Assembly (NCBI GenBank): GCA_965211995.1
Contig: OZ243040.1
Location: 1,736,001 to 1,800,000 of the forward strand
DNA: 64,000 bases
Direction of reading: 5' to 3'
DNA from: CAYFZO01 sp965211995
GTDB taxonomy: Bacteria; Pseudomonadota; Gammaproteobacteria; Poriferisulfidales; Oxydemutatoraceae
The position numbers and the translations under genes are program-made. Below the pieces are notes generated by a model, which worked only from the letters and a program-made list of their open reading frames with translations, made no database searches and was not told where the DNA came from. This document shows, in pieces, positions 16,341-25,559 of this stretch (the stretch's first letter is position 1; every line of letters starts with the position of its first letter).

Positions 16341-17786
16341 TTATATACGAGAATCCCGGGCCGGGGCATCCCCCCGGAAGACATAACGGCGGTATCCGAA
16401 CAGCCAATACACCGCGAACCCGGCGCACATTGCGGGCAGGCCTTCGTACACCGCTGAATTCAGCCCCGCGAGGCGCCACCCGATTGCAACCGTGAGACCC
16501 GTCAGGATCATCGCGATGCCGGTCGCCTGGTCGGGACGCCCCCCGAGCGCATAGACGATGATCAACGGGCCGAATGCCGCGCCCATCGCTCCCCAGGCGA
16601 GGAGGACGAGGCTGAAGATGTTGGGGTTGCCGCTCAGCGCCAGGGCAAACGCGAGGCTCGCGCAGATCAGTGTCGCCGCCTTGATTATCAGCGGGCGCTC
16701 CCATTGCCGCGCCCAGCGCCGCGACTTGAGCGTAGGCACGAGGTCGTGCGCGAGCGCCGCCGAGCAACTGAGGATTTGCGAGTCGGCGGTGGACAGCGTC
16801 GCCGAGAACACGCCGGCGATGATCAGGCCGACCAGAAACGACGGCAGCAACTGCACGGTCGCGGTCGGCAGCGCGAGTTCGGGGTCGAAGCCGCCGACGT
16901 CCGGCAGATACACCCGTGTCAGCATCCCGATCGAGATTGCCATCCAGTACATGCCCAGATACCACAGGTAATACCACGGCCTGACGCGGCGGTAATGCGC
17001 GGGGTCGTCGAGCGCCATGATGCGCGACATGATGTGTGGTTGCCCGACCACGCTGAAGCCGGCGAACAGCCAGCCGGCGGCGAAAAACATCCCGCCGACG
17101 AGTCCCGCCGCCTGCGGGCGCCAATCCAGAAAGCCCGGGATCTCCGACATCCGTGCGAGCGCCGGGCCGACGCCGCCGAGCGCCGACAGCACGGCGGCGA
17201 ATACGATGCCCATGGCCGCGGCCATGATGAAAGCCTGCACGACGTCGGTCCAGATGGACGCGCGCGCGCCGCCGACGAGACAGTACACAGTGACCAGCAC
17301 GAAGCCGATCAGCGCGCCGGTGTAGGCGGGAATGTCGCCGACCACTTGCAGCATCTTGCTGCCGGCGCTGAACTGCGCGCTCGCGTAGGCGAGCAGGAAC
17401 AGCAGGGAAATGACGCCGATCAGGCGCCGCATCCAGATGAAGTCGGTGCCGTGCCAGGCACTCAGCACGCCGGCGTAACTCACCGCGCCGGTCGTCTCGG
17501 TCGCGCGGCGCAGCCGCTGGTGCACGACCAGCGAAGTCAGAAAGTCGCCGAGCACGAGTCCGGCGCCGACCCACGCCGCCGCCAGACCCGCGACGTGAGC
17601 GAAGCCGACCATGCCGATGAACATATAGCCGCTGTTGTTGGTCGCCACCGCCGACAGGCCGACCATCCACGGCTTGATCGAGCAACTCGCAAGATAGTAG
17701 TCGCTGCGCGTGCCGCGGCTGTAGCGCGCCGACAGCAGCCCGACGATCAAGAACAGCAACAGAAAAGCGGCGAACGAAACGATCAC
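16341..17786 (-). CDS. sodium:solute symporter family (SSS/PutP-like) transporter
   Basis: A 481-aa protein with about 13 hydrophobic segments. The family pattern is recognisable: SDYYLASCSIKPWMVGLSAV near the N-terminus, and the ATLSTADSQILSCSAALAHD region after the middle, matching the S-T-x-D-S-Q-L motif of SLC5/SSS carriers. It should import a solute with Na+ across the inner membrane. The substrate is unclear (proline, pantothenate and carboxylates are all carried by relatives). No partner genes adjoin. It lies just left of the CRISPR locus, pointing away from it. Confidence 0.88.
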   Translation of the reverse strand: MIVSFAAFLLLFLIVGLLSARYSRGTRSDYYLASCSIKPWMVGLSAVATNNSGYMFIGMVGFAHVAGLAAAWVGAGLVLGDFLTSLVVHQRLRRATETTGAVSYAGVLSAWHGTDFIWMRRLIGVISLLFLLAYASAQFSAGSKMLQVVGDIPAYTGALIGFVLVTVYCLVGGARASIWTDVVQAFIMAAAMGIVFAAVLSALGGVGPALARMSEIPGFLDWRPQAAGLVGGMFFAAGWLFAGFSVVGQPHIMSRIMALDDPAHYRRVRPWYYLWYLGMYWMAISIGMLTRVYLPDVGGFDPELALPTATVQLLPSFLVGLIIAGVFSATLSTADSQILSCSAALAHDLVPTLKSRRWARQWERPLIIKAATLICASLAFALALSGNPNIFSLVLLAWGAMGAAFGPLIIVYALGGRPDQATGIAMILTGLTVAIGWRLAGLNSAVYEGLPAMCAGFAVYWLFGYRRYVFRGDAPARDSRI

Positions 17787-18209
17787 GATGACTCCCTGCG
17801 CGGGTCTATTGTTATGCGGGTTTGAGATGAACGCCAGGCGTGCAACTCAGCCGCCATACAGTTTACGCGTTGGCAAGCGTGCAATGGGGAAAGTGTACGC
17901 TGCAGACGCTTAAAGGTCACAGTTGGCGATGAAAAGGGACAAAAGAGTTTGGTTTTCTCCAAGTCTATAGCTTATAGCACTCATGGAGATTAACCAGCGG
18001 GGATTGTACAGGAGACCGCAGCGGCAGGACCCGGCAAGGCCGCGCGGTGCCGTAAAACGCAGCCACTTCGCCGGCGCACGGCTGAATTCGTCCATGTCGG
18101 CTTATATCAGGTCGTGTTAAAGTTGCTTCGTGAGAAGCCAACAATAACGGCTTAAATTCCTGTGGCACTATGGAGTTTTCAACGGTACGCGACCCGACCT
18201 CAGTCTCCT

Positions 18210-18238
18210 TTGGCAATATTGTTCTATGACTCTATAAA
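18210..18238 (+). promoter_or_regulatory. predicted sigma-70 promoter of the cas operon
   Basis: TTGGCA (18210-18215), a 17-bp spacer and TATAAA (18233-18238), 31 bp before the cas9 ATG: a strong match. The rest of the 483-bp gap (17787-18209) shows no gene, no anti-repeat and no repeat. The Shine-Dalgarno of cas9 is weak (GAAGA). Confidence 0.7.
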
Positions 18239-18269
18239 ATTTGTGGCTGTACACGAAGATACCTCTTAA

Positions 18270-21200
18270 ATGAAGAACAAAATCATCAGTCCGATTGCCA
18301 TTGATCTCGGCGCCAAAAATACCGGTGTCTATTTTGCCCACTATGCGGCGGGCAGCTCTCCGGAGCAGATCGGAAAAGAAGGCAAGGTGTATCAACTCGA
18401 AAAAGATAAATATACCTTGCTGATGGCAGACAGGACTGCTAAACGGCACCAGCGACGCGGGTATGACCGCAGGCAGATGGCGAAGCGGTTATTCAAGTTA
18501 ATTTGGGAAAAGCACTTCAAATTGACTTGGGATAAAGATGTGCAGCAGACCATTAGTTTTTTACTTAATCGCAGGGGCTTTAGCTTTCTGACCGAGGAGT
18601 ATGACGCCAAGATATTAAGTCAATTTCCGCAAGAAGCGTATGAATTGTTGCCGAAGGAGTTGACAGGAGGAGTTGAAAAAAATGAAGAAGGTTATGATTT
18701 TGCCAGTGCTTTGACAGAGTGGGCACAAAAGGGCAGGAAAGCAGTAAACGGAAGATTTGAAGCCATACAAAATATCAAGGACTATAAAAAGTTTAAGGAA
18801 ATTGATGCGAAAATAAAGAAAGACCTTTATTTTCACTCATGTATAGAAAAAATATCTGATTGTTGCGGTCAGCGTATCGACAATCAGAAATCAAGACAAA
18901 AAAAGCAAGGTGAATTATCCAAAACTCCGAAATGGGTAATTGAAAAACTGATTAAAAATGGAGTCAACTCTTTGAAAGAAGCGCTTTCTTATGATAAGTA
19001 TCAAATTGACTTGTCGTGCTACTTAAATGAAAAGATTAATATCAAACAGGTAGAACAATTAAAAAGAGAATTACTTAATTTGGACAGTATTAAAGAAAAG
19101 GAAAAATTACAAAATGATAAAAAAGAAAATGATAAATCTATTTGGAACTTTAATACTTCTGAATTTTCTTTAGAAAAAAATCTGGATATTTTGGAAGATG
19201 TAAATTCTAAATATTACAAAAAGACTCACTTGCATCATCTGGTTTTTGCTGTGAACAAAACCCTTGTTGAACTTCAGTCTGGAGGACAGCACCGCAGCAA
19301 GTATTTTGAAAAGGTTAAGGAAGTATTTAAGGAGACTAAAGAAATATTAGAAACTGACAAAAAAGATAAACTCAAAGAGTTGCACAGTTATCTGCGCCGT
19401 TTCTATATTAATCTGATTCGAGATGAATATACAGGCCTGAACCCCCAAAAGCTTCATAACCTTATTGGCCACATCAGCAATCTGGAATTGAAGCCTTTGC
19501 GTAAATATTTTAATGATAGAAACCATCGGAATGATGACTATTGGTGTGAAAAACGTATATATAATTTATTTGATCGTTGGATATTACAGGAATGGCGTGT
19601 TGGCGAAAAAGATAAAAATAAAGTCAAAGTCAATCACCCTGAAAATTACGAGCAGATTAAGAACGATTGGAAAAAATACAAGCAAGCTAAGCCTGATACT
19701 CTCATAGGGTTTTGGCTTAATAATAGTCCTGAGAGCACTATTCCACCTTATCAAGACAACAACAATCGTCGTCCCCCCAGATGCCAGAGCCTTATATTGA
19801 ATACCAAATTCCTGGATGAAAACTATCAATCTTGGAAAGAATGGCTTGCAATACTGAAAGAAAAATCACCCCAGCATTTGGGTAAATATTGCGAGGAATT
19901 GCAGGGCTTGCCAAGCGGCAAAGGCAAGCCTTATTTCTCCGATGAAATGACCAACCATAAGAAAAGGGATGGTTCACCCAAAAGCCGTAAAGATATAAAG
20001 GCAGGTGACCAGGAAAGGCGCAATTTAAATATGCTGGATGCTCGTGTTCTGCAATTTATTTTTGACCGAATCAAAAATGAGGACCCGCTCAATCTTAATG
20101 AGATTTATAGTCACGCCAAAAAGATTAAGCAAAACACCGAAAAAATCAAGCGAGATAAACGAGATGGCAAGTGCATAGAAGAGACGGAAAAGAGCAAGAA
20201 AGAGGCAGAAGATAAACTGAAAAACACACTTTTAGACAGCAAACTGCCTGATAATCTTAAAAGCAAAGCAGTTGATGGCATATACCCGGAGAACAGTTTT
20301 TTGCATTTAATATGCAAGTATTACAAGCAACGACAAAGAGCAAGAGACGGCAGAATTTTTATTCACCCTAAATATGAATACATCAAAGGGCGGGGTTATG
20401 AAAATACCGGACGCTTTGAGGATAAAGATCACCTGCTTACTTATTGTAATCATAAGCCTCGCCAGAAACGTTACCAGATGCTGGGAGATTTGGCGGGATT
20501 GTTACAGATTTCGCCTCAGAGGCTACAAGAATTTACTCAGCAGAAAGATGGAGAAACAATAGATGAAAAATTGTTTAACTGGTTAAGCGGTATTCCAAAC
20601 TTGCAAACGAATTGTGATAGGGCGGCAAAAGAACAAAAAAAACGTCGAGGCCGCCTGAAATTGGATATTCAAAGTGTGTTTGGTCTTATCTATCACAGAA
20701 GACAAAGCGAATCGCCACCGCCCAAAGAAATTAAACAAATCTTGAAAAGATCAAAAGTGAGTGATGCGCAGAAACTCCACAGTTTTTGTGAAAGAGCGAC
20801 AGAATTATGCCTGACTCTTACAGCGCCTTTGTATGAGGATTTAAAGCAGCAGCAGTGGCGGAAAGATCTGGATAAAAACCCAGCTGCCGCAGTCTATTTG
20901 CTCGCGCAAATCAACAATATTGCCTTCAAAGAGCGTAGTGGCAATGCCAATACCTGTGCCGTGTGCAGCATGGACAACGCTCAGCGGATGCAAATGATTC
21001 TTGCCACGGGTGGTAAAGATACTGTTGCCAAAGCTCAGTGCCTGCCGGCTATTCCTACCCGCCTGTTTGACGGGGCCGTGATGCGTATGGCGCGGATTGT
21101 AGGCGGCGCCATTGCTAAAGATAAATGGAAAAGGATCAAGGATGCATTAAAAGAAGGTAACGAGGTTTGTGTTCCTATCATTACCGAGTCTAATCGGTTT

Positions 21201-23456
21201 GAGTTTGAGCCCTCAAAGGAAGAACTGGTAAAGGGACAGCGCACCAGACCAAGAAAAGGTAAAGCTGTAGAGCGTGGTGAAGAGGAGGAAATATTTAATG
21301 CCAAAGACGATAGAATTAGAATAGCCAGTGCGGGTATTTGTCCTTATACTGGCGACTCTCTTTCAGGAGGTGATAAAGATCACATTATTCCTCGTTCCTC
21401 TGAGTGGGGAACCTTAAATGATGAAGCAAACTTTATATGGGCAAGTGACAAAGGGAATAAAGAAGTCAAAAAAGACAAGGTTTTTTCATTGCGGAACTTG
21501 AAGAACAAATATAAGAAAGAACAATTTGAGACAACCGATGACAGTGAAATTGAGAACTGGATTGTTGAGAAGATTTGGGACGACAGCACCGAAGATTTCA
21601 AATTTGGCCCATATCGCAGCTTTGTTAATCTTGGCAAGGAAGAGCAAACAGCTTTCCGCCATGCGCTGTTCCTAGTTGATCATCCCTTCTTGCGGAAGAA
21701 AGTGATTGCTGCGATTGATAATCGGACCAGAACGTTTGTCAATGGCACTCAGCGCTACTTTACTGAGGTGTTGGCTAATAACCTTTATAAACATGCCAAA
21801 ACCATCAATAAACAACACCTGCTATCGTTCGACTATTTTGGCGTTGAAGCGCTGGACAGTAGTCGGGGAGATGGTGTCCATAATCTGCGCAAGGAATTAG
21901 TGGGGGACTATAGGAATGATTTGGCAACATACAATAAAGAGGAAAGTCAGCCTCAAGATTCATATTCGCATTTGATAGACGCTCAAGTGGCTTTTTGCAT
22001 GATGGCGGATGCTCACCGCGATGAAGGCGGTTTAAGACTCAACCTGATGGATACAGGGCTTTGGTCTCGTGTTAATAAAAAGACAGGAGAAATATACGAT
22101 GCAGGATTATTCAATGCGATTCAGGTTGATCCAGATGATGGATTTAAACCAGATATTTTAGCCAGAAGAAAACCGGATGATACTTTTTTCGCACATCGAT
22201 CTTTTACCAGAGATAAATTTTATGCCGACCGTTATATGCCTGTATTGTTGCAATGCCAAGTTAAATCAATAATTGCAAAAGTTGGTTTTGACTGGCAAAA
22301 CAGTGTTGAATTAAAAATTGACACTAAGAAAAAGAACTCTGATTTTCTGAGAAATATTGTTGATTTACTTCCTTTGTGCAAAGGAACGCGGCACTTGGTC
22401 GGTGGACAATATACAGATTTGAACGATCTATTTTCCGCCTTGAAAAGAGAAACACATTTTGACAAACAATTGAGAAATAACAATTACTTATACTTGGTTG
22501 TGGATAGATTAAAACTACACGAGTACTGGAAACAGAATTTCAACACAAGGACTGGAAGGGAATTCGAAAGCGACTCATTTGTCTATAAGACTTTGGGGTA
22601 TAGAACAGAGAAATTGAAAATTGATAAGCCTGAAACTTTATCTAAAACGCTTGGCGATGATAAAAAATTCTCAATAAAAGTTGGTGGTAAGAGTATAGAG
22701 ATACCAGCGCGGAAACATTGGCAAGATTGCCTTGAAAAATGGAAACAATGGCAAGAACAAGAGAAAGGGCAATTTGACCAGTTTTTGCGTGATCATTTCA
22801 AATCGCATACAAGTGGGGCTCATCAAAAGAAAAGGAAAGTCTTTTCTTTGCCAGTTTTGACAAAGCAAGGAAAAATAATGTTGAGGGAAAAGTCTTGGTC
22901 TGGCGATTATATCTATCAAATTATGAACGATTCGGATTCCAGAAGCCCGGACAACAAGCCAAATGTACCTGTGAGAAAAGAAGACGGAGCATTGGGAGTT
23001 AAACTCGCAACATGGGCAAAATCAAATAACTTTGTTAAGTTATCAAATGGCAAATATGACACTGGAGAGCCGATAGATCCCAGTGAATGGTATATGGTTG
23101 ATAAGAATAAATTCAAACTACCTGATGAAATTGATCAAATCTGGTATCGAATAGATGATACTACTGCCCCAAGCATAGCAATAAAACTTGCAAAGGACGG
23201 CGACAAAATAGGAGATGCTGAATTTATGGAAAAACCGATATGTCAGCATGGTTTTAGAAAACAAAAAGCTAAGAAAGGGACTGAAAATAGGCCTGAGGAA
23301 TCTGAGAAATCTCCGAAAGACATCCGCAACAAATTCTTTGAGGAAGAAATAAAATCGGTCAAACAGGGCGCTATTATTATCTACAAAGGTGCGAGCTATA
23401 AAAAAGAGATGCGTGATGCATTCAAGACGGCGCAGGTGGTTGGCAGGTTGAAGTGA
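18270..23456 (+). CDS. cas9: type II-B CRISPR endonuclease Cas9 (very large, 1728 aa)
   Basis: A tracrRNA/crRNA-guided DNA nuclease. RuvC-I is PIAIDLGAKNTGVYF with Asp12. An Arg-rich bridge helix follows (RTAKRHQRRGYDRRQMAKRL, ~53-72). RuvC-II is VPIITESNRFEFE with Glu973. HNH is CPYTGDSL...DKDHIIPRS with His1038, and ANFIWASDKGN supplies the Asn residues. RuvC-III is SYSHLIDAQVAF with His1234 and Asp1237. All catalytic residues are present, so it should cut both strands. It is about 100 residues longer than F. novicida Cas9 (1629 aa), with lysine-rich stretches around residues 200-380 and 610-670. Its AT-rich codon use contrasts with the GC-rich flanks and suggests acquisition. First gene of cas9-cas1-cas2-cas4. 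Confidence 0.98.
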   Translation: MKNKIISPIAIDLGAKNTGVYFAHYAAGSSPEQIGKEGKVYQLEKDKYTLLMADRTAKRHQRRGYDRRQMAKRLFKLIWEKHFKLTWDKDVQQTISFLLNRRGFSFLTEEYDAKILSQFPQEAYELLPKELTGGVEKNEEGYDFASALTEWAQKGRKAVNGRFEAIQNIKDYKKFKEIDAKIKKDLYFHSCIEKISDCCGQRIDNQKSRQKKQGELSKTPKWVIEKLIKNGVNSLKEALSYDKYQIDLSCYLNEKINIKQVEQLKRELLNLDSIKEKEKLQNDKKENDKSIWNFNTSEFSLEKNLDILEDVNSKYYKKTHLHHLVFAVNKTLVELQSGGQHRSKYFEKVKEVFKETKEILETDKKDKLKELHSYLRRFYINLIRDEYTGLNPQKLHNLIGHISNLELKPLRKYFNDRNHRNDDYWCEKRIYNLFDRWILQEWRVGEKDKNKVKVNHPENYEQIKNDWKKYKQAKPDTLIGFWLNNSPESTIPPYQDNNNRRPPRCQSLILNTKFLDENYQSWKEWLAILKEKSPQHLGKYCEELQGLPSGKGKPYFSDEMTNHKKRDGSPKSRKDIKAGDQERRNLNMLDARVLQFIFDRIKNEDPLNLNEIYSHAKKIKQNTEKIKRDKRDGKCIEETEKSKKEAEDKLKNTLLDSKLPDNLKSKAVDGIYPENSFLHLICKYYKQRQRARDGRIFIHPKYEYIKGRGYENTGRFEDKDHLLTYCNHKPRQKRYQMLGDLAGLLQISPQRLQEFTQQKDGETIDEKLFNWLSGIPNLQTNCDRAAKEQKKRRGRLKLDIQSVFGLIYHRRQSESPPPKEIKQILKRSKVSDAQKLHSFCERATELCLTLTAPLYEDLKQQQWRKDLDKNPAAAVYLLAQINNIAFKERSGNANTCAVCSMDNAQRMQMILATGGKDTVAKAQCLPAIPTRLFDGAVMRMARIVGGAIAKDKWKRIKDALKEGNEVCVPIITESNRFEFEPSKEELVKGQRTRPRKGKAVERGEEEEIFNAKDDRIRIASAGICPYTGDSLSGGDKDHIIPRSSEWGTLNDEANFIWASDKGNKEVKKDKVFSLRNLKNKYKKEQFETTDDSEIENWIVEKIWDDSTEDFKFGPYRSFVNLGKEEQTAFRHALFLVDHPFLRKKVIAAIDNRTRTFVNGTQRYFTEVLANNLYKHAKTINKQHLLSFDYFGVEALDSSRGDGVHNLRKELVGDYRNDLATYNKEESQPQDSYSHLIDAQVAFCMMADAHRDEGGLRLNLMDTGLWSRVNKKTGEIYDAGLFNAIQVDPDDGFKPDILARRKPDDTFFAHRSFTRDKFYADRYMPVLLQCQVKSIIAKVGFDWQNSVELKIDTKKKNSDFLRNIVDLLPLCKGTRHLVGGQYTDLNDLFSALKRETHFDKQLRNNNYLYLVVDRLKLHEYWKQNFNTRTGREFESDSFVYKTLGYRTEKLKIDKPETLSKTLGDDKKFSIKVGGKSIEIPARKHWQDCLEKWKQWQEQEKGQFDQFLRDHFKSHTSGAHQKKRKVFSLPVLTKQGKIMLREKSWSGDYIYQIMNDSDSRSPDNKPNVPVRKEDGALGVKLATWAKSNNFVKLSNGKYDTGEPIDPSEWYMVDKNKFKLPDEIDQIWYRIDDTTAPSIAIKLAKDGDKIGDAEFMEKPICQHGFRKQKAKKGTENRPEESEKSPKDIRNKFFEEEIKSVKQGAIIIYKGASYKKEMRDAFKTAQVVGRLK

Positions 23457-24409
23457 GGCATCTTGTTATTGCCAGTTACGGCACTTTCCTTGGTTTGGAC
23501 AGCTATCGTCTGGCAGTACGGCAAAAAAACGATGTTCGATACTACCCACTCAATCGCTTGTGTACCGTTTCGGTTGCCAAGCGGGGAGTAAGCCTCTCTA
23601 GTGATTTGATAGAAGCCTTTAGTGTACGCGGCATTAAGATATTCTTTCTTGATTTTCGCGGTGTTGTCCACTCGGCGATCCTGGGACAATCCCAGCACGG
23701 TGTTGTAGCGGTGCGGCAGGCGCAGATGGTTTTTTGTCAGCGCGACACTATGCCGCTTGCAAGAAAAATTGTTGTTGCAAAGATCAAAAATCAGCGTGCC
23801 GTATTAAATCATCTCGGTAAATATCATCGGCATTCGTCATTACGGTCTGCCGCTGATGCACTGCTGATGCACGCGCATCAAGCACAACAGACGAAAGATG
23901 TGGAAACCCTGCTGGGTTTTGAAGGCGCCAGTGCCAATGCCTATTTTCAAAGCTTGCGCCAAGTGCAACTGTTTTCAGCTTCATTCATTAAACGCGAGGG
24001 CAGAGGCAGCCAAGAGATCAATAACACCATGCTCAACCTTGGCTATGCGGTATTGAGCAGTTATATTTTGAATGCCGTTATCAACGCGGGGCTGGAACCT
24101 TACCTGGGAATCATGCACGCTCAGCGCCCGGGAAAAATGGCGTTAGTGCTCGATATTATGGAAGAATACCGCGCCTGGGTGGTTGACCGTGCCGTAATCA
24201 AGTTGCGTTCCCAGAGTGAAGGCAAGATATCTCTTAATGTGGATTTGAAAAAGGCGCTTATTGGAGAAATACAAAAAACATGTGCTAGGAAATATCTTTA
24301 CCGCAGAAAGAAGCATAAGTTGGAACACATTATTCAACGGCAGGTTTACAGTTTATGCGGTCACTTCTACGGCGAAAAGACCTATAAACCCTATTTATTC
24401 AAGTGGTGA
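23453..24409 (+). CDS. cas1: CRISPR integrase Cas1
   Basis: A 318-aa protein starting at GTG 23453, overlapping the cas9 stop (GTGA). The expected metal ligands are present: Glu157 in GFEGASANAYF, His222 in YLGIMHAQRPGK and Asp234 in LVLDIMEEYR. With Cas2 it forms the complex that inserts new spacers. The basic C-terminal end is long and ends YKPYLFKW. Tight coupling to cas9 indicates a single adaptation/interference operon. Confidence 0.98.
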   Translation: MRHLVIASYGTFLGLDSYRLAVRQKNDVRYYPLNRLCTVSVAKRGVSLSSDLIEAFSVRGIKIFFLDFRGVVHSAILGQSQHGVVAVRQAQMVFCQRDTMPLARKIVVAKIKNQRAVLNHLGKYHRHSSLRSAADALLMHAHQAQQTKDVETLLGFEGASANAYFQSLRQVQLFSASFIKREGRGSQEINNTMLNLGYAVLSSYILNAVINAGLEPYLGIMHAQRPGKMALVLDIMEEYRAWVVDRAVIKLRSQSEGKISLNVDLKKALIGEIQKTCARKYLYRRKKHKLEHIIQRQVYSLCGHFYGEKTYKPYLFKW

Positions 24410-24418
24410 CATGTTTGT

Positions 24419-24721
24419 ATGAGAGACTATCCATTAAGACAGGAATATCTGGTCAGTTATGACGTAGAAGACAACAAAATACGCACCCGTGTTTTCAAAG
24501 AGCTCGGTAAACATGGGCTCAAAGCTGTGCAAAAGTCTGTATTCTGGGGCTATTTGACACTGGCTGAACTGGAAACAGTCAAGCGCTACTTGAATGATAG
24601 TTTGAACAAAATGGACAGGGCTTTTATTACACATACAAATTTCAACGGAAGAGGGCAGAGTTACTTTGTCGGCCATCAAAAAGAAGATTTCAAAGACTGG
24701 GAAGAAACCGGTGTTATCTAG
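24419..24721 (+). CDS. cas2: CRISPR adaptation protein Cas2
   Basis: A 100-aa ferredoxin-like protein. The first strand YLVSYDVEDNKIRTRVFKEL carries the conserved Asp; VQKSVFWGYLT is the typical second segment. It is the structural centre of the Cas1-Cas2 integrase. It starts 9 bases after cas1 and its end overlaps cas4 by 11 bases. Confidence 0.97.
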   Translation: MRDYPLRQEYLVSYDVEDNKIRTRVFKELGKHGLKAVQKSVFWGYLTLAELETVKRYLNDSLNKMDRAFITHTNFNGRGQSYFVGHQKEDFKDWEETGVI

Positions 24722-25286
24722 TATTCCTGTGAATCTAATCCGCCAGTGGTGTTATTGCCCAAGAAAGGTCTATTATTTTGAATTGACTGAATTCAAAGTG
24801 GAGTATCCGAGATGGGTAAAGCAAGGTGAGGAATTTCATCGTGCGGAAGAAAAGTTATGGCAGCGTCGCAGCTTGGCCAGATTTAATTTGGAAAGCGGGG
24901 AAACTTTCCATAATCTAAAAATACAAGATAACGACCTTGGCCTTCACGGTATTGTTGACATGGTGATTGAAACTGATGACGCAGCCTATGCCATTGAATT
25001 TAAACTTTCCGCCAGCAATAAAAAACGAGGTGATCAATTGCAGCTTGTAGCTTATGCGATGTTGCTGGAAAAACATTTTTCCAAACCAAGTCCGGTGGGT
25101 TTTCTGGTTGGCAAGGGAAAGGTTTTGCACACCATTGATATTGACCAAGGCAAGCGTGAAGCAGTCATGGCAATAGCAGATAATATAAGACAGATGTTGC
25201 AACGAGGGTTAAAGCCGGAGTCAAGCGCGACCGCTGCTCAATGTTGCATTTGTGAGTATGTCAATTTTTGCAATGATCGCTTGTAA
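24711..25286 (+). CDS. cas4: CRISPR-associated exonuclease Cas4
   Basis: The likely start is GTG 24711 (191 aa), with GGAAG seven bases upstream; an in-frame TTG at 24666 would add 15 residues inside cas2. RecB-like nuclease residues are visible (GIVDMVIE...YAIEFKLS). The four-Cys iron-sulfur ligands are a Cys in QWCYCPRKVYY plus three in the C-terminal CCICEYVNFC. Cas4 trims and selects prespacers and, among type II systems, marks subtype II-B. Convergent with the tracrRNA gene. Confidence 0.97.
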   Translation: MLSSIPVNLIRQWCYCPRKVYYFELTEFKVEYPRWVKQGEEFHRAEEKLWQRRSLARFNLESGETFHNLKIQDNDLGLHGIVDMVIETDDAAYAIEFKLSASNKKRGDQLQLVAYAMLLEKHFSKPSPVGFLVGKGKVLHTIDIDQGKREAVMAIADNIRQMLQRGLKPESSATAAQCCICEYVNFCNDRL

Positions 25287-25299
25287 ATAGCCCGGCAAC

Positions 25300-25323
25300 A
25301 AAAAACCGCCCGGAGGGGCGGTT
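25300..25323. terminator. intrinsic terminator of tracrRNA, possibly bidirectional
   Basis: Stem CCGCCC/GGGCGG with a 4-nt loop. On the minus strand it is followed by TTTTTT, ending the tracrRNA. On the plus strand the T run is weak (TTTAATGTC), so it may also stop cas4 transcripts inefficiently. Confidence 0.9.
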
Positions 25324-25432
25324 TAATGTCTTTCATCAAAGTGAAAGCAGACGTGCAGGCAGAGGTCCGTTCAAAATACTTTTGAATGATTACAGAGCAT
25401 TAGTAATCAGTTATACTGTTTGAATACTGTAG
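25300..25432 (-). ncRNA. tracrRNA of the type II-B system
   Basis: Read on the minus strand. The anti-repeat at 25420-25402 (AACAGTATAACTGATTACT) pairs over 19 bases, two of them G-U, with the minus-strand form of the array repeat, and pairing extends through TTCAA with one bulged A. Downstream come AATGCTCTGTAATCATT and AAAAGTATTTTGAACGGACC, then TCTG...CACGTCTG. From memory this differs from the F. novicida tracrRNA core by about one base in the first 42. It ends at the hairpin and T6 at 25300-25323. The 5' end is estimated; no clean promoter was seen, though TATTAG at about 25441-25436 is a candidate -10. Confidence 0.93.
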
Positions 25433-25440
25433 CACTAATA

Positions 25441-25559
25441 CAAACACAAAGAAAGTTGTTCGCAAAATATCTAAATTTTTTGACAAAACACTCCTTTGCG
25501 AAAGCTTTAATTAGTAAAGTCCCCCCATTAGTCACAGCAATCAATACGTTAGCAGAGGG
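25441..25559. other. AT-rich spacer between tracrRNA and array (candidate leader)
   Basis: 119 bp with A/T runs, TTGACA at 25480 and a short CTTT/AAAG hairpin. It directly abuts a perfect first repeat, whereas the far end of the array has a broken repeat, so this is the better candidate for the spacer-insertion leader. No second repeat-like sequence (scaRNA) was recognised in it. Confidence 0.45.

Noticed and set aside
17787..18269. Possible tracrRNA or other RNA upstream of cas9
   Set aside because: No anti-repeat was found there; the only good anti-repeat is at 25402-25420.
25441..25559. scaRNA-like second repeat-containing RNA, as in F. novicida
   Set aside because: No stretch resembling the repeat beyond short matches was seen in this gap on either strand.
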